DNA of 64,000 nt from Streptomyces taklimakanensis (GTDB taxonomy: Bacteria > Actinomycetota > Actinomycetes > Streptomycetales > Streptomycetaceae). The stretch is taken from NCBI RefSeq assembly GCF_009709575.1, contig NZ_WIXO01000001.1, positions 2,043,501 through 2,107,500 on the forward strand, given 5' to 3'. Shown piece after piece: positions 7,748 through 16,504 of the stretch; position 1 is the first letter of the stretch, and every line of letters starts with the position of its first letter. Below the pieces are notes generated by a model. The model made no database searches, was not told the DNA's origin, and saw nothing but the letters and a program-made list of their open reading frames with translations. A program made the translations under genes and the position numbers.

Positions 7748-10237
7748 TCACTCCCGGAGCAGGTCGGGCACGCCTTCCCCGTCCGGCAGGTCCTTCTCCC
7801 CGGACAGGACGGTCAGCCGTTGGGTGGCCCGGGTCAGCGCCACGTACAGCACCCGCAGCCCGGCCGGGGACTCGTCGGCGATCTCCGCGGGCGAGACCAC
7901 GAGCGTCGCGTCGTACTCCAGCCCCTTGGCCTCCAGGCTGCCCAGCGGCACCACCCGGTCGCCCAGTCCGGCCAGCCAGGACCGGGCCTCCTCGCGGCGC
8001 TCCATGGCCACCACCACACCGACCGTGCCGTCCACCTCGGCCAGCAGCCGCTCGGCCTCGGCGCGCGCCACGCGGCCCAGGTCGTCGCCGCCCTCCCCGC
8101 CGGCCACCACGAAGCGCGGCACCAGCCCCGTGGAGCGGACGGCCGTGGGCGGCCGCACACCCATCATCGTCAGGGCGAGCACCCGGGCGGAGAGTTCGGC
8201 GATCTCGGCCGGGTTGCGGTAGTTGACCGTCAACTCGAAGCGACGGCGCGGACGGGTGCCCAACGCCTCGTCGCGGGCCGCGGCCGCCTCCTCCGGATCC
8301 GTCCAGGAGCTCTGCGCCGGGTCCCCGACGACCGTCCACGTCGCCTGGCGGCCGCGGCGTCCGACCATCCGCCACTGCATGGGCGTGAGGTCCTGCGCCT
8401 CGTCGACGATGATGTGCGCGTAGTCGGTGCGCTCGTCCTGCCCGGCGTCCCCGGCCCGCTCGCGGCGGGCGGGCCGGGCGGCGATCCGGTCGGCGTGGGT
8501 GGTCAGCTCCTCCAGACCGGTGAGCTGGTCCAGCGGATCGACCTCCCTCACCCGGGGGCGGGCCGGAGCACCCAGCAGGACCCGCAGCTCGTCCAGGAGC
8601 GCCACGTCGTGGACGGACAGCGGACCGCTTCCGTCGGCGTCCAGGCGGGACAGCGAACGCGCCAGGCGCCGCACCTCGCGGGACTGGAGGACGCGGCGCG
8701 CCCAACGCCCCAGTCGCCTCTCGTCGGCCATCGCGGCCAGCACCCGGCGAGGGGTCAGTTCGGGCCACCAGGCGTCGAGGAAGGCGGCGAAGTCCGGCTC
8801 GGTGGAGACGTCCTCGTCGAACGCCTGCCGTGCCTCGGCGGCCAGCTCGGGATCGGTGTACCGGCGGCCGGCGCCCGAGCGCTCCCACAGCGCGTCCAAC
8901 AGCAGCCGGCGGGCGCGCGGGCGCAGCAGGTTCACGGGGGCGGTACCGCCCAGCGCCCGCTCGCGGACCGCGCGCAGCCCGTCGGCGTCCAGCTCGACCC
9001 GCCTGCCGAAGGCGACCACACGCAGCTGCCGCGGCACCTCCCCGCCGTCCGGCGGGGGCAGCTCCAACGCGCCGCGTGCCGCCTTGCGCAGCACCTTCAC
9101 CATGCGCGCGGAGCCCTTGATCCGGGCGACGGACGGCTCGTCGTGGAGCTCGGCCTCGGCGCCCTCCACCAGCGAGCCCAGCGCACGGATGACGACCTGG
9201 CCCTCCTCGCCGAGGGAGGGCAGGACACCCTCGGTGTAGGACACCAGCAGCGGAGTGGGGCTGACGACCAGGATGCCGCCCGCGTACCGCCGCCTGTCCT
9301 GGTAGAGCAGGTACGCGGCGCGGTGCAGGGCGACGGCCGTCTTTCCGGTGCCGGGACCGCCCTCGACCTCCGTGACGGAGGCGGCGGGAGCCCGGATCAC
9401 CTCGTCCTGCTCGGCCTGGATGGAGGCGACGATGTCGCGCATGGCGTGGCCCCGGGTCCGGCCCAGCGCCGCCATCAGGGCGCCGTCGCCGACCACGGCC
9501 AGTTCCCCGCCGTCCAGGCGGGCGGTCAGCTCCGGACGCAGCAGGTCGTCCTCCACGCCCAGCACCCTCCGGCCCCGGCTGCGGATGACGCGGCGCCGCA
9601 CCACCCGGCCCGGCGCCACCGGGGTGGCCCGGTAGAAGGGCGCGGCGGCCGGGGCGCGCCAGTCGATGACCAGTGGGGTGTAGTCGGCGTCGAGCACCCC
9701 GAGCCGCCCGATGTGGAGGGTCTCGGCGATGTCCGCGACGGCGCCGCCCGCGCCGTCGGGGCGCACGGCGTCGTCGGCGGGCTCGACGGAGGTGTACGCG
9801 CCGTCGGGGCCGCGCTTGCCGTCCTTGCCGGGCAGCAGGTCGATGCGGCCGAAGAGGAAGTCCTCGAACTCGCTGTTGAGCCGGTTGAGGTGCACCCCGG
9901 CCCGGAAGACCTGGGCGTCGCGCTCGGCGAGCGCCCCCGGTGTGCCGACCTGGGCGCGCCGGGCGGCGTCGGCCATGAGGAACTCGGCCTCGTGGATCTT
10001 CTCCGCGAGGCGCCGGTAGACCCGGTCGAGGTGCTCCTGCTCCCCCTCGGTCTCCCGTTCCCGTACGCCGTCGTGCGCCTCGGCGCGGTCGCCGGGACGT
10101 CCCTCGTCCCGGTTCCCGTTCCGGCTCTCGCCGCGGTGTCCGCCACGGTCGTCGCCACCGCCGGTGTCCGCGGTCCGCGGCATCGGCGACACCGGCGGCA
10201 CCGACGGCACCGGCGGTGCTGTCTCCTGCGCTCCCAA
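7748..10237 (-). CDS. HelD/HelR-type RNA polymerase-associated ATPase (UvrD-like superfamily 1)
   Basis: An 829-residue SF1 ATPase of the HelD family. It has an acidic/Gly-rich N-terminal extension (1-70), an N-terminal coiled-coil-like arm (about 70-150; EQEHLDRVYRRLAEKIHEAEFLM) of the kind HelD inserts into RNA polymerase channels, Walker A GPGTGKT at 293-300 (K299), Walker B DEAQDLTPMQW, and helicase motifs such as SLEAKGLEYD and YVALTRA. Known family members recycle stalled RNA polymerase and, as HelR, can displace rifamycins. The TTG start at 10237 (M-G-A-Q-E-T) has an AAGGGGG about 9 nt upstream. I see no obvious rifamycin-associated element upstream, so constitutive RNAP recycling is as likely as drug-induced expression. 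It could alternatively be called a generic DNA helicase. Confidence 0.88.
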   Translation of the reverse strand: MGAQETAPPVPSVPPVSPMPRTADTGGGDDRGGHRGESRNGNRDEGRPGDRAEAHDGVRERETEGEQEHLDRVYRRLAEKIHEAEFLMADAARRAQVGTPGALAERDAQVFRAGVHLNRLNSEFEDFLFGRIDLLPGKDGKRGPDGAYTSVEPADDAVRPDGAGGAVADIAETLHIGRLGVLDADYTPLVIDWRAPAAAPFYRATPVAPGRVVRRRVIRSRGRRVLGVEDDLLRPELTARLDGGELAVVGDGALMAALGRTRGHAMRDIVASIQAEQDEVIRAPAASVTEVEGGPGTGKTAVALHRAAYLLYQDRRRYAGGILVVSPTPLLVSYTEGVLPSLGEEGQVVIRALGSLVEGAEAELHDEPSVARIKGSARMVKVLRKAARGALELPPPDGGEVPRQLRVVAFGRRVELDADGLRAVRERALGGTAPVNLLRPRARRLLLDALWERSGAGRRYTDPELAAEARQAFDEDVSTEPDFAAFLDAWWPELTPRRVLAAMADERRLGRWARRVLQSREVRRLARSLSRLDADGSGPLSVHDVALLDELRVLLGAPARPRVREVDPLDQLTGLEELTTHADRIAARPARRERAGDAGQDERTDYAHIIVDEAQDLTPMQWRMVGRRGRQATWTVVGDPAQSSWTDPEEAAAARDEALGTRPRRRFELTVNYRNPAEIAELSARVLALTMMGVRPPTAVRSTGLVPRFVVAGGEGGDDLGRVARAEAERLLAEVDGTVGVVVAMERREEARSWLAGLGDRVVPLGSLEAKGLEYDATLVVSPAEIADESPAGLRVLYVALTRATQRLTVLSGEKDLPDGEGVPDLLRE

Positions 10238-10363
10238 CGCACGGCCCCCTTCTGCTGTACTCAGGGCAGCCGTCCACCGTACGCCAGGAAAAGGGACCGC
10301 GCACGCGCGAAACCGGCGGGGACCGGGCCGGTGGGGGCCGGGCGGCCGGCGCGGGCGTGGTGC

Positions 10364-11548
10364 TCAGCCGTCGCGGCGGCGGTCCGCGTCGGGCGTACCG
10401 GTGTCGGCGGGGGAGCCCCCGGTGTCGGCGTCGTGGCCGTTGTGCGGGTCGAAGGCCAACCGGTAGCCGCGCTTGACCACCGTCTGGACCAGCCGGGGAC
10501 TGCCCAGCGCCGAGCGCAGCCGCGCCACCGCCGTCTCCACGGCGTGCTCGTCCCGTCCCGTCCCGGGCAGGGCGCGCAGCAGGTCGGCGCGGGAGACCAC
10601 CCAGCCGGGCCGCCTGGCCAGGACCCGTAGCAGCGCCATCCCGGCGGGCGGCACGGGCCGCGGTTCACCGTCCACGACCACCGCGTGGCCGCGGATCTCC
10701 AGCCGGTGTCCGCCCACGGGCAGGACGGGGGCGCGGGCGGGCAGCTCGCGGCAGAGCACCTGGACGAGCGGTCCCAGCCGGAAGCGCTCCGGCCGCACCA
10801 CGGGCACGTCGTGGGCGGTCAGCGGCAGGGCGGTGACGGGCCCCACGCAGGCGGCCAGCACCTCGTGCCCCAGCGCCGCCAGCAGCTCGTCCCGCACCCC
10901 GCGTTCCCCGGCGCGCTCCAGCAGCGAGGCGGCGGCGGGCGCGCTGGTGAAGGTCACCGCGTCCACGGCGCGGGCCAGCACCGCGTCGACGAGCCGGTCC
11001 ACCGGGCCGATGTCCTCGGGGGGCAGCCAGCGGTACACCGGAACACCGACGACCTCCGCTCCCCCGGCACGCAACGACTCCACGAAGCCGGGCAGCGGCT
11101 CGCCGTGGAGCTGGACGGCGACCCGGCGCCCCGAGACGCCGTCGGCCAGCATCCTCTCCAGCACCTCGGCCATGGACTCCGAGGGCGGGGACCACTCCTC
11201 GGTCAGCCCGGCGGCCCGTACGGCGCCGCGCACCTTGGGCCCGCGGGCGAGCAGTTCCGCGCCGCCCAGCACGGCCCTCAACTCCTCGCCCAGCCCCCAG
11301 CCGTCGGCCGCCTCCACCCAGCCGCGGAAGCCGATGGCGGTGGTCGCCACGACGGTGTCGGGCGCGTGGTCGAGCAGGGCCCTGGTGGCGTCGAGCAGTT
11401 CGCCGTCGTCGGCCAGCGGCACGATGCGCAGGGCCGGGGCGTGCATCACCTGCGCGCCGCGCCGTTCCAGCAGGGCGCCGAGTTCGTCGGCACGGCGGGC
11501 CGCGGTGACGCCGACGGTGAAGCCTTCCAGTGGTCCGACCTGGTGCAT
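10364..11548 (-). CDS. nnaR: NnaR-like regulator: HemD (uroporphyrinogen-III synthase) domain fused to winged helix
   Basis: A 394-residue two-domain protein. Residues about 5-265 form a HemD-like fold (FTVGVTAARRADELGALLERRG; DAVTFTSAPAAASLLE). Residues about 295-380 form an OmpR-type winged helix (RPGWVVSRADLLRALPG, ETAVARLRSALGSPRLVQTVVKRGYRL). Streptomyces NnaR has this architecture and acts with GlnR to activate nitrate/nitrite assimilation genes such as narK. Its position just downstream of the NarK gene supports that role over tetrapyrrole synthesis. The ATG start at 11548 follows GGAG. Whether the HemD domain retains enzyme activity or only senses a ligand cannot be told from sequence. 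A 134-bp gap separates it from narK on the same strand. Confidence 0.85.
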   Translation of the reverse strand: MHQVGPLEGFTVGVTAARRADELGALLERRGAQVMHAPALRIVPLADDGELLDATRALLDHAPDTVVATTAIGFRGWVEAADGWGLGEELRAVLGGAELLARGPKVRGAVRAAGLTEEWSPPSESMAEVLERMLADGVSGRRVAVQLHGEPLPGFVESLRAGGAEVVGVPVYRWLPPEDIGPVDRLVDAVLARAVDAVTFTSAPAAASLLERAGERGVRDELLAALGHEVLAACVGPVTALPLTAHDVPVVRPERFRLGPLVQVLCRELPARAPVLPVGGHRLEIRGHAVVVDGEPRPVPPAGMALLRVLARRPGWVVSRADLLRALPGTGRDEHAVETAVARLRSALGSPRLVQTVVKRGYRLAFDPHNGHDADTGGSPADTGTPDADRRRDG

Positions 11549-11682
11549 GGGCTCCTCGTCCGCAGTCGTTCGTACGGTTCCCACCGTACGGTCGTGGGCG
11601 AGCCGAGCCTGCCACCGGCCCGTGACGGGCTCGGTTCGCCGTGGTTTCCCCGGTGTTACGGGGGGGTCGGCCCGCTCCCCCC

Positions 11683-13122
11683 TCACACCCGCGCGTGGAC
11701 GGGGCGTTCCTCCGCGCCCGCCCCTCCCGTCCGTCCGGCGGTCCCCCACGCCCCGGCCTCCTCCGCCGGGCCGGTGCCCGCGCCGGTGGCGGGGACGGCG
11801 GCGGGGGCCGGGCGCCGCAGGTATACGAACCAGGTGACCGCCGCGCAGGCCGTGTAGTACCCCAGGAAGACGACGAAGGCGCCGGTGCCGGAGCCGGAGG
11901 CCGCGAAGGACTGGCGCAGGGCCATGTTGATGCCCACGCCGCCGAGGCCGCCGACCGCGCCGATCAGCGCCATGGACGCGCCCGACAGCCGGCGGGCGTG
12001 GGCGGCGGCGGTCTCCCCGGTCAGGCCCGCGGCCACGGCCTTGGCCTGGAAGATGCCGGGGATCATCTTGAAGGTGGAGCCGTTGCCCAGACCGGTGAGC
12101 ACGAACAGGACGACGAAGGAGGCGATGAACAGCGGCAGCGACTCCCGCGCCGACGCGACGACGGTGAGGCCGGCCGCCGCCGTCATCGCCGCGAAGTTCC
12201 ACAGCGTGACGCGGGCGCCGCCGAGCCGGTCGGCCAACCGGCCGCCGACGGGGCGGATCAGCGAGCCCAGCAGCGGGCCGACGAAGGTCAGGGAGGCGGC
12301 CTGGAGCGGCGTGCGGTCGAACTGGTTCTGGAGCACCAGGCCGAAGGCGAAGCCGTAGCCGATGAACGAGCCGAAGGTCCCGATGTAGAGGAACGCCATG
12401 ATCCAGGTGTGGCGGTCCGCCGCGGCCCGCTTCGCCGCCCCCGTGTCGCCCCGGACGGGGCCGAGGTTGTCCATGTGGCGGGCGCTGAGCACGGTGGCCA
12501 CGACGATCAGCGGCAGGTAGGCGGCGAGCAGCAGCCGGGGCTGCGCGGCGCCGGCCACGGAGATGATCAGCAGTCCGACGAGTTGGACGACGGCGACGCC
12601 GATGTTGCCGCCGCCCGCGTTCACGCCCAGCGCCCACCCCTTCAGGCGCAGCGGGTAGAAGCCGTTGATGTTGGTCATGGAGGAGGCGAAGTTGGCGCCG
12701 CCGACACCGGTGAGGACCGCCACCGCCATGAAGGTGGTGTACGACGTCCCCGGCTCCATCACGACCAGCAGGGCGATGGTGGGCGCCAACAGCATGGCGG
12801 CGCTGATCACCGTCCAGTTCCGGCCGCCGAAGCGGGCGACGGCGAAGCCGTAGGGCACGCGCAGCGCGGAGCCGACCAGTGAGGCGACGGCGACCAGGAA
12901 GAACTTGCCGGCCGGATCGACGCCGTACTCGGGTCCCATGAACAGGGCGAGCACCGAGAACATGCTCCACACCGAGAAGCCGATGTGCTCGGAGACCACC
13001 GACAGCACGAGGTTGCGACGGGCGACGTGCCGGCCCTCCCGTTCCCAGAAGTCCTCGTCCTCGGGGTCCCAGTGCTCGATCCAACGGCCCCTGCCGCGGC
13101 CTGCGGACGTCGGAGCGGTCAT
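11683..13122 (-). CDS. narK: nitrate/nitrite transporter, NarK family MFS
   Basis: A 479-residue major-facilitator protein with about twelve membrane segments and the NarK/NasA-type motifs VGGANFASSMTNINGFYP and GWALGVNAGGGNIGVAVVQL (nitrate signature Gly-rich helices), plus GGRLADRLGGARV in the intracellular loop. It probably imports nitrate and/or exports nitrite. A cytoplasmic N-terminal extension (about 45 residues, WDPEDEDFWEREGRHVARRNL) is typical of actinobacterial NarK. The ATG start at 13122 is preceded by GGAGG; an in-frame start 32 codons upstream would run through the presumed promoter. The promoter region carries a GlnR-like box, and the next gene is the NnaR-like regulator, so nitrogen control is expected. 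Confidence 0.92.
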   Translation of the reverse strand: MTAPTSAGRGRGRWIEHWDPEDEDFWEREGRHVARRNLVLSVVSEHIGFSVWSMFSVLALFMGPEYGVDPAGKFFLVAVASLVGSALRVPYGFAVARFGGRNWTVISAAMLLAPTIALLVVMEPGTSYTTFMAVAVLTGVGGANFASSMTNINGFYPLRLKGWALGVNAGGGNIGVAVVQLVGLLIISVAGAAQPRLLLAAYLPLIVVATVLSARHMDNLGPVRGDTGAAKRAAADRHTWIMAFLYIGTFGSFIGYGFAFGLVLQNQFDRTPLQAASLTFVGPLLGSLIRPVGGRLADRLGGARVTLWNFAAMTAAAGLTVVASARESLPLFIASFVVLFVLTGLGNGSTFKMIPGIFQAKAVAAGLTGETAAAHARRLSGASMALIGAVGGLGGVGINMALRQSFAASGSGTGAFVVFLGYYTACAAVTWFVYLRRPAPAAVPATGAGTGPAEEAGAWGTAGRTGGAGAEERPVHARV

Positions 13123-13154
13123 GGCGCCTCCACGGTGTCGGGTGTCGGTGCCCG

Positions 13155-13186
13155 ACGCTAGGGGCGGCGCGTTTCGGCCCGGTGCC
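13155..13186 (-). promoter_or_regulatory. putative narK promoter with GlnR box
   Basis: On the minus strand, GGCAC-N6-GAAAC (13186 to 13171) matches the GlnR half-site pair gTnAc-N6-GaAAc at 9 of 10 positions. It is followed 10 nt later by a -10-like TAGCGT (13160 to 13155). A start site near 13148 would leave a leader of about 26 nt before the ATG. The placement over the -35 region is what is expected of a GlnR-activated promoter. This is a consensus match only. Confidence 0.4.
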
Positions 13187-13394
13187 CCCAGATGACCTCC
13201 GCGCAACCTTGCTCTCACCCGGGTGTCGGGGAGCGTGTGAGCCGCCCCGGCGAGTCCCCGTGGTGTGTGCTTCCGCGCCGGTCGGGGCGCGGCGGAGCAC
13301 CCCGTGCGTCGTCGGCCGGGGCTCGGGGTTCAAAAGCCGCCGGGTGCGCGTGTGCCCGTGCGCGCTGTACGCCGCGAACGGTTCGGCGGACGGC

Positions 13395-14375
13395 TCAGCG
13401 GACGGCCGGGGCGGCTCCGAGGAGCCGCTCGTCCGGCTCCGGCAGCCAGAAGCCGCGCGGGCGCTCCCGCCAGCCCTCCGCCTCGCCCAGCCGCCGTACC
13501 GCCCGGTGGAGGGCGTCCAGTCCCGGATGGCGCAGGCCGCGCCGCCACACCAGGGAGACCGGCGCGAGCGGTACGGGGTCGACGAGCGGGCGCAGCACCA
13601 TGCCCGGCAACTCGATGAAGACGTCGCTGGCCAGCACCGCCCAGCGGCGTCTGCGCACGGTCCGGACGAACTCCTCCTCCCCCTCGATCTTCGGGAAGGG
13701 CTCGGCGAGTCCGATGCCGCGGCCCGCGAAGAGCCGGCGGGCGTAGTCGGTCCACTCGGCGGTCTCGGGGTTGCCCGCCCCCGCGTACAGCGTCTCCCCC
13801 GCCAGCGCCTCCAACGGCACCCTCGGCAGCGGGGCCAGCCGGTGGTCCTCGGGAAGCAACACGGCCGCCCTCTCGTATCGGACCAGCCGGTGCTCCAACC
13901 CGGCGAGCACGACCGGGTCCAGCCCGGCGACCCGACCGAAGGAGACGTCGAGCCGCCCGTCGGCGATCTCGGTCGCGGCGCCGGTCAGCCCGCTGTGGTA
14001 GCGGACGACGAACTCCGGTTCGAGATCGGGCCGCCGGGCCTCGTCCAACACCCGTCGACCGGTGGCGACCGGTGCGCGGACATCGACGATCAGGGGGCGC
14101 TCCTCGCGCACGGTGGCGGCGTTCAGTTCGTCGTGCGCCGCCAGTACGCGCCGCGCGTACGGCAGCAGCCGCTCCCCCTCGGCGGTCGGGGCCACGCGCC
14201 GGGTCGTCCGGACGAACAGCGCGGCGCCGAGCCGCTCCTCCAGCCGCCGGACGTCGCGACTCAGCGCCTGCTGGGCGACGAACAGTCGTGCGGCGGCGCG
14301 GGTGAAGTTCAGTTCGTCGGCCACGGCGACGAAGGCCCGCAACAGCCGGGGATCGATGTCTCGGGACACGTCCAC
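13395..14375 (-). CDS. LysR-family transcriptional regulator
   Basis: A 326-residue LysR regulator with an N-terminal winged helix-turn-helix (DPRLLRAFVAVADELNFTRAAARLFVAQQALSRDVRRLEERLG, about residues 8-50) and a periplasmic-binding-like effector domain (about 90-300). The start is uncertain: GTG at 14375 or a second GTG two codons later at 14369; neither has a clear ribosome site. Longer reading would overlap the divergent MFS gene. LysR proteins usually control a divergently transcribed neighbour, here the MFS transporter gene starting 78 bp away. The effector is unknown. Confidence 0.9.
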   Translation of the reverse strand: MDVSRDIDPRLLRAFVAVADELNFTRAAARLFVAQQALSRDVRRLEERLGAALFVRTTRRVAPTAEGERLLPYARRVLAAHDELNAATVREERPLIVDVRAPVATGRRVLDEARRPDLEPEFVVRYHSGLTGAATEIADGRLDVSFGRVAGLDPVVLAGLEHRLVRYERAAVLLPEDHRLAPLPRVPLEALAGETLYAGAGNPETAEWTDYARRLFAGRGIGLAEPFPKIEGEEEFVRTVRRRRWAVLASDVFIELPGMVLRPLVDPVPLAPVSLVWRRGLRHPGLDALHRAVRRLGEAEGWRERPRGFWLPEPDERLLGAAPAVR

Positions 14376-14453
14376 AGATTTACAACAGAAGTGAGTGAAA
14401 GGCCAGTGAAAAGGTGTTGGACGCCTCGTCACCGACTGTCCGAGGGTGTGTGC

Positions 14454-15839
14454 ATGCCGCATCACACCTCCTTCCCCGCCCCCGCACGCCCCGTCTACGC
14501 CCGCCGCCACGGCGATCCCGCCACCCCCCTGTACGCGATGGGGGGCGGAATCCTGATCGTCGCGTCGCGCGCGCCCGCGGCCCGCCCCGGACACGGCGGC
14601 ACGGCGGAGCGCCCCGTCCGCGCGGGGTGGGCCGCGCCGTACGCCCGGCTGCTCGCGTCGCCCGACACCCGGGCGTTCCTCCTGGCCGGCCTCCTCGCCC
14701 GGCTGCCGGCCGGGATGTTCTCCATCAGCGCGATCCTCATGATCACCGCGGTGCACGGCTCGTACGCCCTGGCCGGAGCCGTCACCGCCGTCGGACTGGC
14801 CGCCACCGCCGTCGTGGCACCACTGACGGCCCGCCTGGTGGACCGGTACGGACAGTCCCGCGTCACCGTGCCCGCCGCCGCCGTCTCGGTGGCGGGCTCG
14901 CTGACGCTGGTGCTGTGCGTGCGGTACGGCGCACCACTCTGGACCCTGTTCGCCGCCCAGCTCGCCACCGCCACGGCCCCCAACGTCGGAGGCATGTCAC
15001 GGGCTCGCTGGGCGCACCTGCACCCGGGCCCCTCCGCCGCCGCCACGGCCGCGCGGCACACCGCCAACTCACTCGAACAGGCGCTGGACGAGGTGTGCTT
15101 CGTGCTCGGCCCGGTGCTCGCCACCGTCCTGTGCACGTCCCTCGCCCCCCAGGCGGGCACCCTCACCGCCGCGTCCCTGCTGCTGGTCGGCGCCCTGTTC
15201 TTCGCCTGCCTGCGCCGCACCGAGCCGCCCGTCGCCCCGCGCGACGGTTCCGCCCCCTCGGCCGCCCCGCTGCGGGTGCCGGGGATGCCGCCGCTGCTGA
15301 CCGCGTTCCTCGCCACCGGCGCGGTCTTCGGCGCGCTGGAGGTGGTGACGGTGGCGTACGCCGACGCGTTGGGGCACCGATCGGCGGCGGGGGCCGTACT
15401 GGCCCTCCAGGCGCTGGGCTCGGGAGCCGCCGGGCTGGCCTTCGGTGCCCTGCGTCCGACCGGGCAGGTCGGACGGCGCTTCGCCGGCTGTGCGGGCGCG
15501 ATGGCCGCTCTGATGCTGCTGCCACTGCTCGCCGCCGGTGCCCGCAGCCTGCCGGTGCTGGCTCCCGCGCTGTTGGTCGCCGGCATGGCAACGGCTCCGG
15601 CGATGGTCACCGGCATGACGCTGGTCCAGCGGCTGACCCCGCCCGACCGGCTGAACGAGGGCATGACCCTGGCCGTCACCGCGCTGTTGGGCGGCATAGC
15701 CACCGGCTCGGCGGTGGGCGGCTGGGTGGTGGAACACCTGGGCGCCGTCTGGGGGTACGCGGTGCCACCGGCCGCCGCCGCGCTCGCGGCGACGGTGGCG
15801 GTGGCCGGCGCGGCGGCCGCGGCCCGTCCCCGAACATGA
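14454..15839 (+). CDS. MFS transporter, drug/metabolite exporter type
   Basis: A 461-residue major-facilitator protein. An unusual Arg/Ala/Pro-rich N-terminal extension of about 60 residues precedes some twelve hydrophobic segments (first near 75-95, FLLAGLLARLPAGMFSISAILMI), with a DRYGQSRV motif in the loop after TM2. The sequence resembles actinobacterial YcaD/UMF-like permeases with unknown substrates. The ATG at 14454 follows GAGGG; a GTG two codons upstream is possible, and a start at about 14538 would give a shorter N-terminus. It is divergent from the LysR regulator and followed by a strong hairpin. Confidence 0.85.
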   Translation: MPHHTSFPAPARPVYARRHGDPATPLYAMGGGILIVASRAPAARPGHGGTAERPVRAGWAAPYARLLASPDTRAFLLAGLLARLPAGMFSISAILMITAVHGSYALAGAVTAVGLAATAVVAPLTARLVDRYGQSRVTVPAAAVSVAGSLTLVLCVRYGAPLWTLFAAQLATATAPNVGGMSRARWAHLHPGPSAAATAARHTANSLEQALDEVCFVLGPVLATVLCTSLAPQAGTLTAASLLLVGALFFACLRRTEPPVAPRDGSAPSAAPLRVPGMPPLLTAFLATGAVFGALEVVTVAYADALGHRSAAGAVLALQALGSGAAGLAFGALRPTGQVGRRFAGCAGAMAALMLLPLLAAGARSLPVLAPALLVAGMATAPAMVTGMTLVQRLTPPDRLNEGMTLAVTALLGGIATGSAVGGWVVEHLGAVWGYAVPPAAAALAATVAVAGAAAAARPRT

Positions 15840-15840
15840 C

Positions 15841-15875
15841 GAAGGCCCCGCCGTCGAGATGACGGCGGGGCCTTC
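15841..15875. terminator. bidirectional terminator between MFS gene and ssrA
   Basis: Perfect 15-bp stem (15841-15855/15861-15875) with a 5-nt loop. It starts right after the MFS stop and lies 17 nt past the 3' end of tmRNA on the other strand, so it can serve both. Confidence 0.85.
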
Positions 15876-15891
15876 GCCCACATGGGACGAG

Positions 15892-16259
15892 TGGAGATGG
15901 CGGGAATCGAACCCGCGTCCAACGGTGCAGAACCAGGGCTTCTCCGAGCGCAGTCCGCTGTGCTTTTCTCGGCCCCGGCGGTCACGCGGACAAGCCGCCG
16001 ACGGGCCCAGTCACTGTTCTATGTCCCACACACCCCCGTGACCGGGGCATGCGGTGAGTTCCCTAGCTGATGCCAGGATCCAGGACGGGAACGCGCCTGG
16101 GCTGACACTTCGCGAGTCGCTGCTCAGGCAGCGAGGGCGAAGGAATCGCGCTTGTTGTTGGCGATTATTTTTTTGCGGCACGTGGTTAACGAGATCATTG
16201 CCGCGTTCCTCGGCTCGCTTCCCCTGCTTCAACAGCCGCTGTCGAAACCGATCATCCCC
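15892..16259 (-). ncRNA. ssrA: transfer-messenger RNA
   Basis: tmRNA of about 368 nt for trans-translation rescue of stalled ribosomes. The 5' end GGGGAUGAUCGGUUUCGACA (16259 downward) and the 3' tRNA-like end, with the T-arm GGUUCGAUUCCC and acceptor strand CAUCUCC, pair as a 7-bp acceptor stem with one G-U. The discriminator is A; the genome continues CTC, so CCA is added after transcription. The tag frame starts at the resume codon GCC (16162-16160) and encodes ANNKRDSFALAA before TGA (16126-16124). It lies downstream of smpB on the same strand, with its own leader region of about 245 bp. Confidence 0.96.
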
Positions 16260-16504
16260 ATGTTGAGTTGACAAGCACGTCCGGCTCGGCCGGACGGCGC
16301 CGTCGCCATTCTACGGGATCAACGCGGAGGGCTGCCAGCGTATTCCCCCGCGGGGATCCGCCCCGGCCGCCCGCGCCGAGCGCCGTACACCCCGTCCAAC
16401 GGCACCGTGCCGCGGCTTGTTCCCGTCCACGGCCCCTTTTTCCTTCCCTCCCCCGTTTCCGTCCCGCAAGCCGTCGGGGGCGGGAAGGGGGCCGGCGACC
16501 GCGC
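16260..16504. promoter_or_regulatory. smpB-ssrA intergenic region with possible ssrA promoter
   Basis: A 245-bp spacer. On the minus strand a -10-like TAGAAT (16316-16311) lies about 52 nt before the tmRNA 5' end, implying a processed leader. A short hairpin (16279-16297, cgtccggc/gccggacg) sits between. No matching -35 hexamer at good spacing is seen. Confidence 0.3.

Noticed and set aside
10238..10363. A rifamycin-associated element upstream of the HelD-like gene
   Set aside because: I looked for a GC-rich 19-bp inverted motif with central CTTG..CAAG and did not find one.
10364..13333. A single 989-codon protein spanning narK and the HemD-winged-helix gene
   Set aside because: The upstream part is an out-of-frame shadow of NarK; the genuine NarK frame differs and the HemD domain begins at the ATG at 11548.
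16011..16274. A small protein-coding gene on the minus strand
   Set aside because: It coincides with tmRNA; the tRNA-like ends and tag frame explain the sequence.
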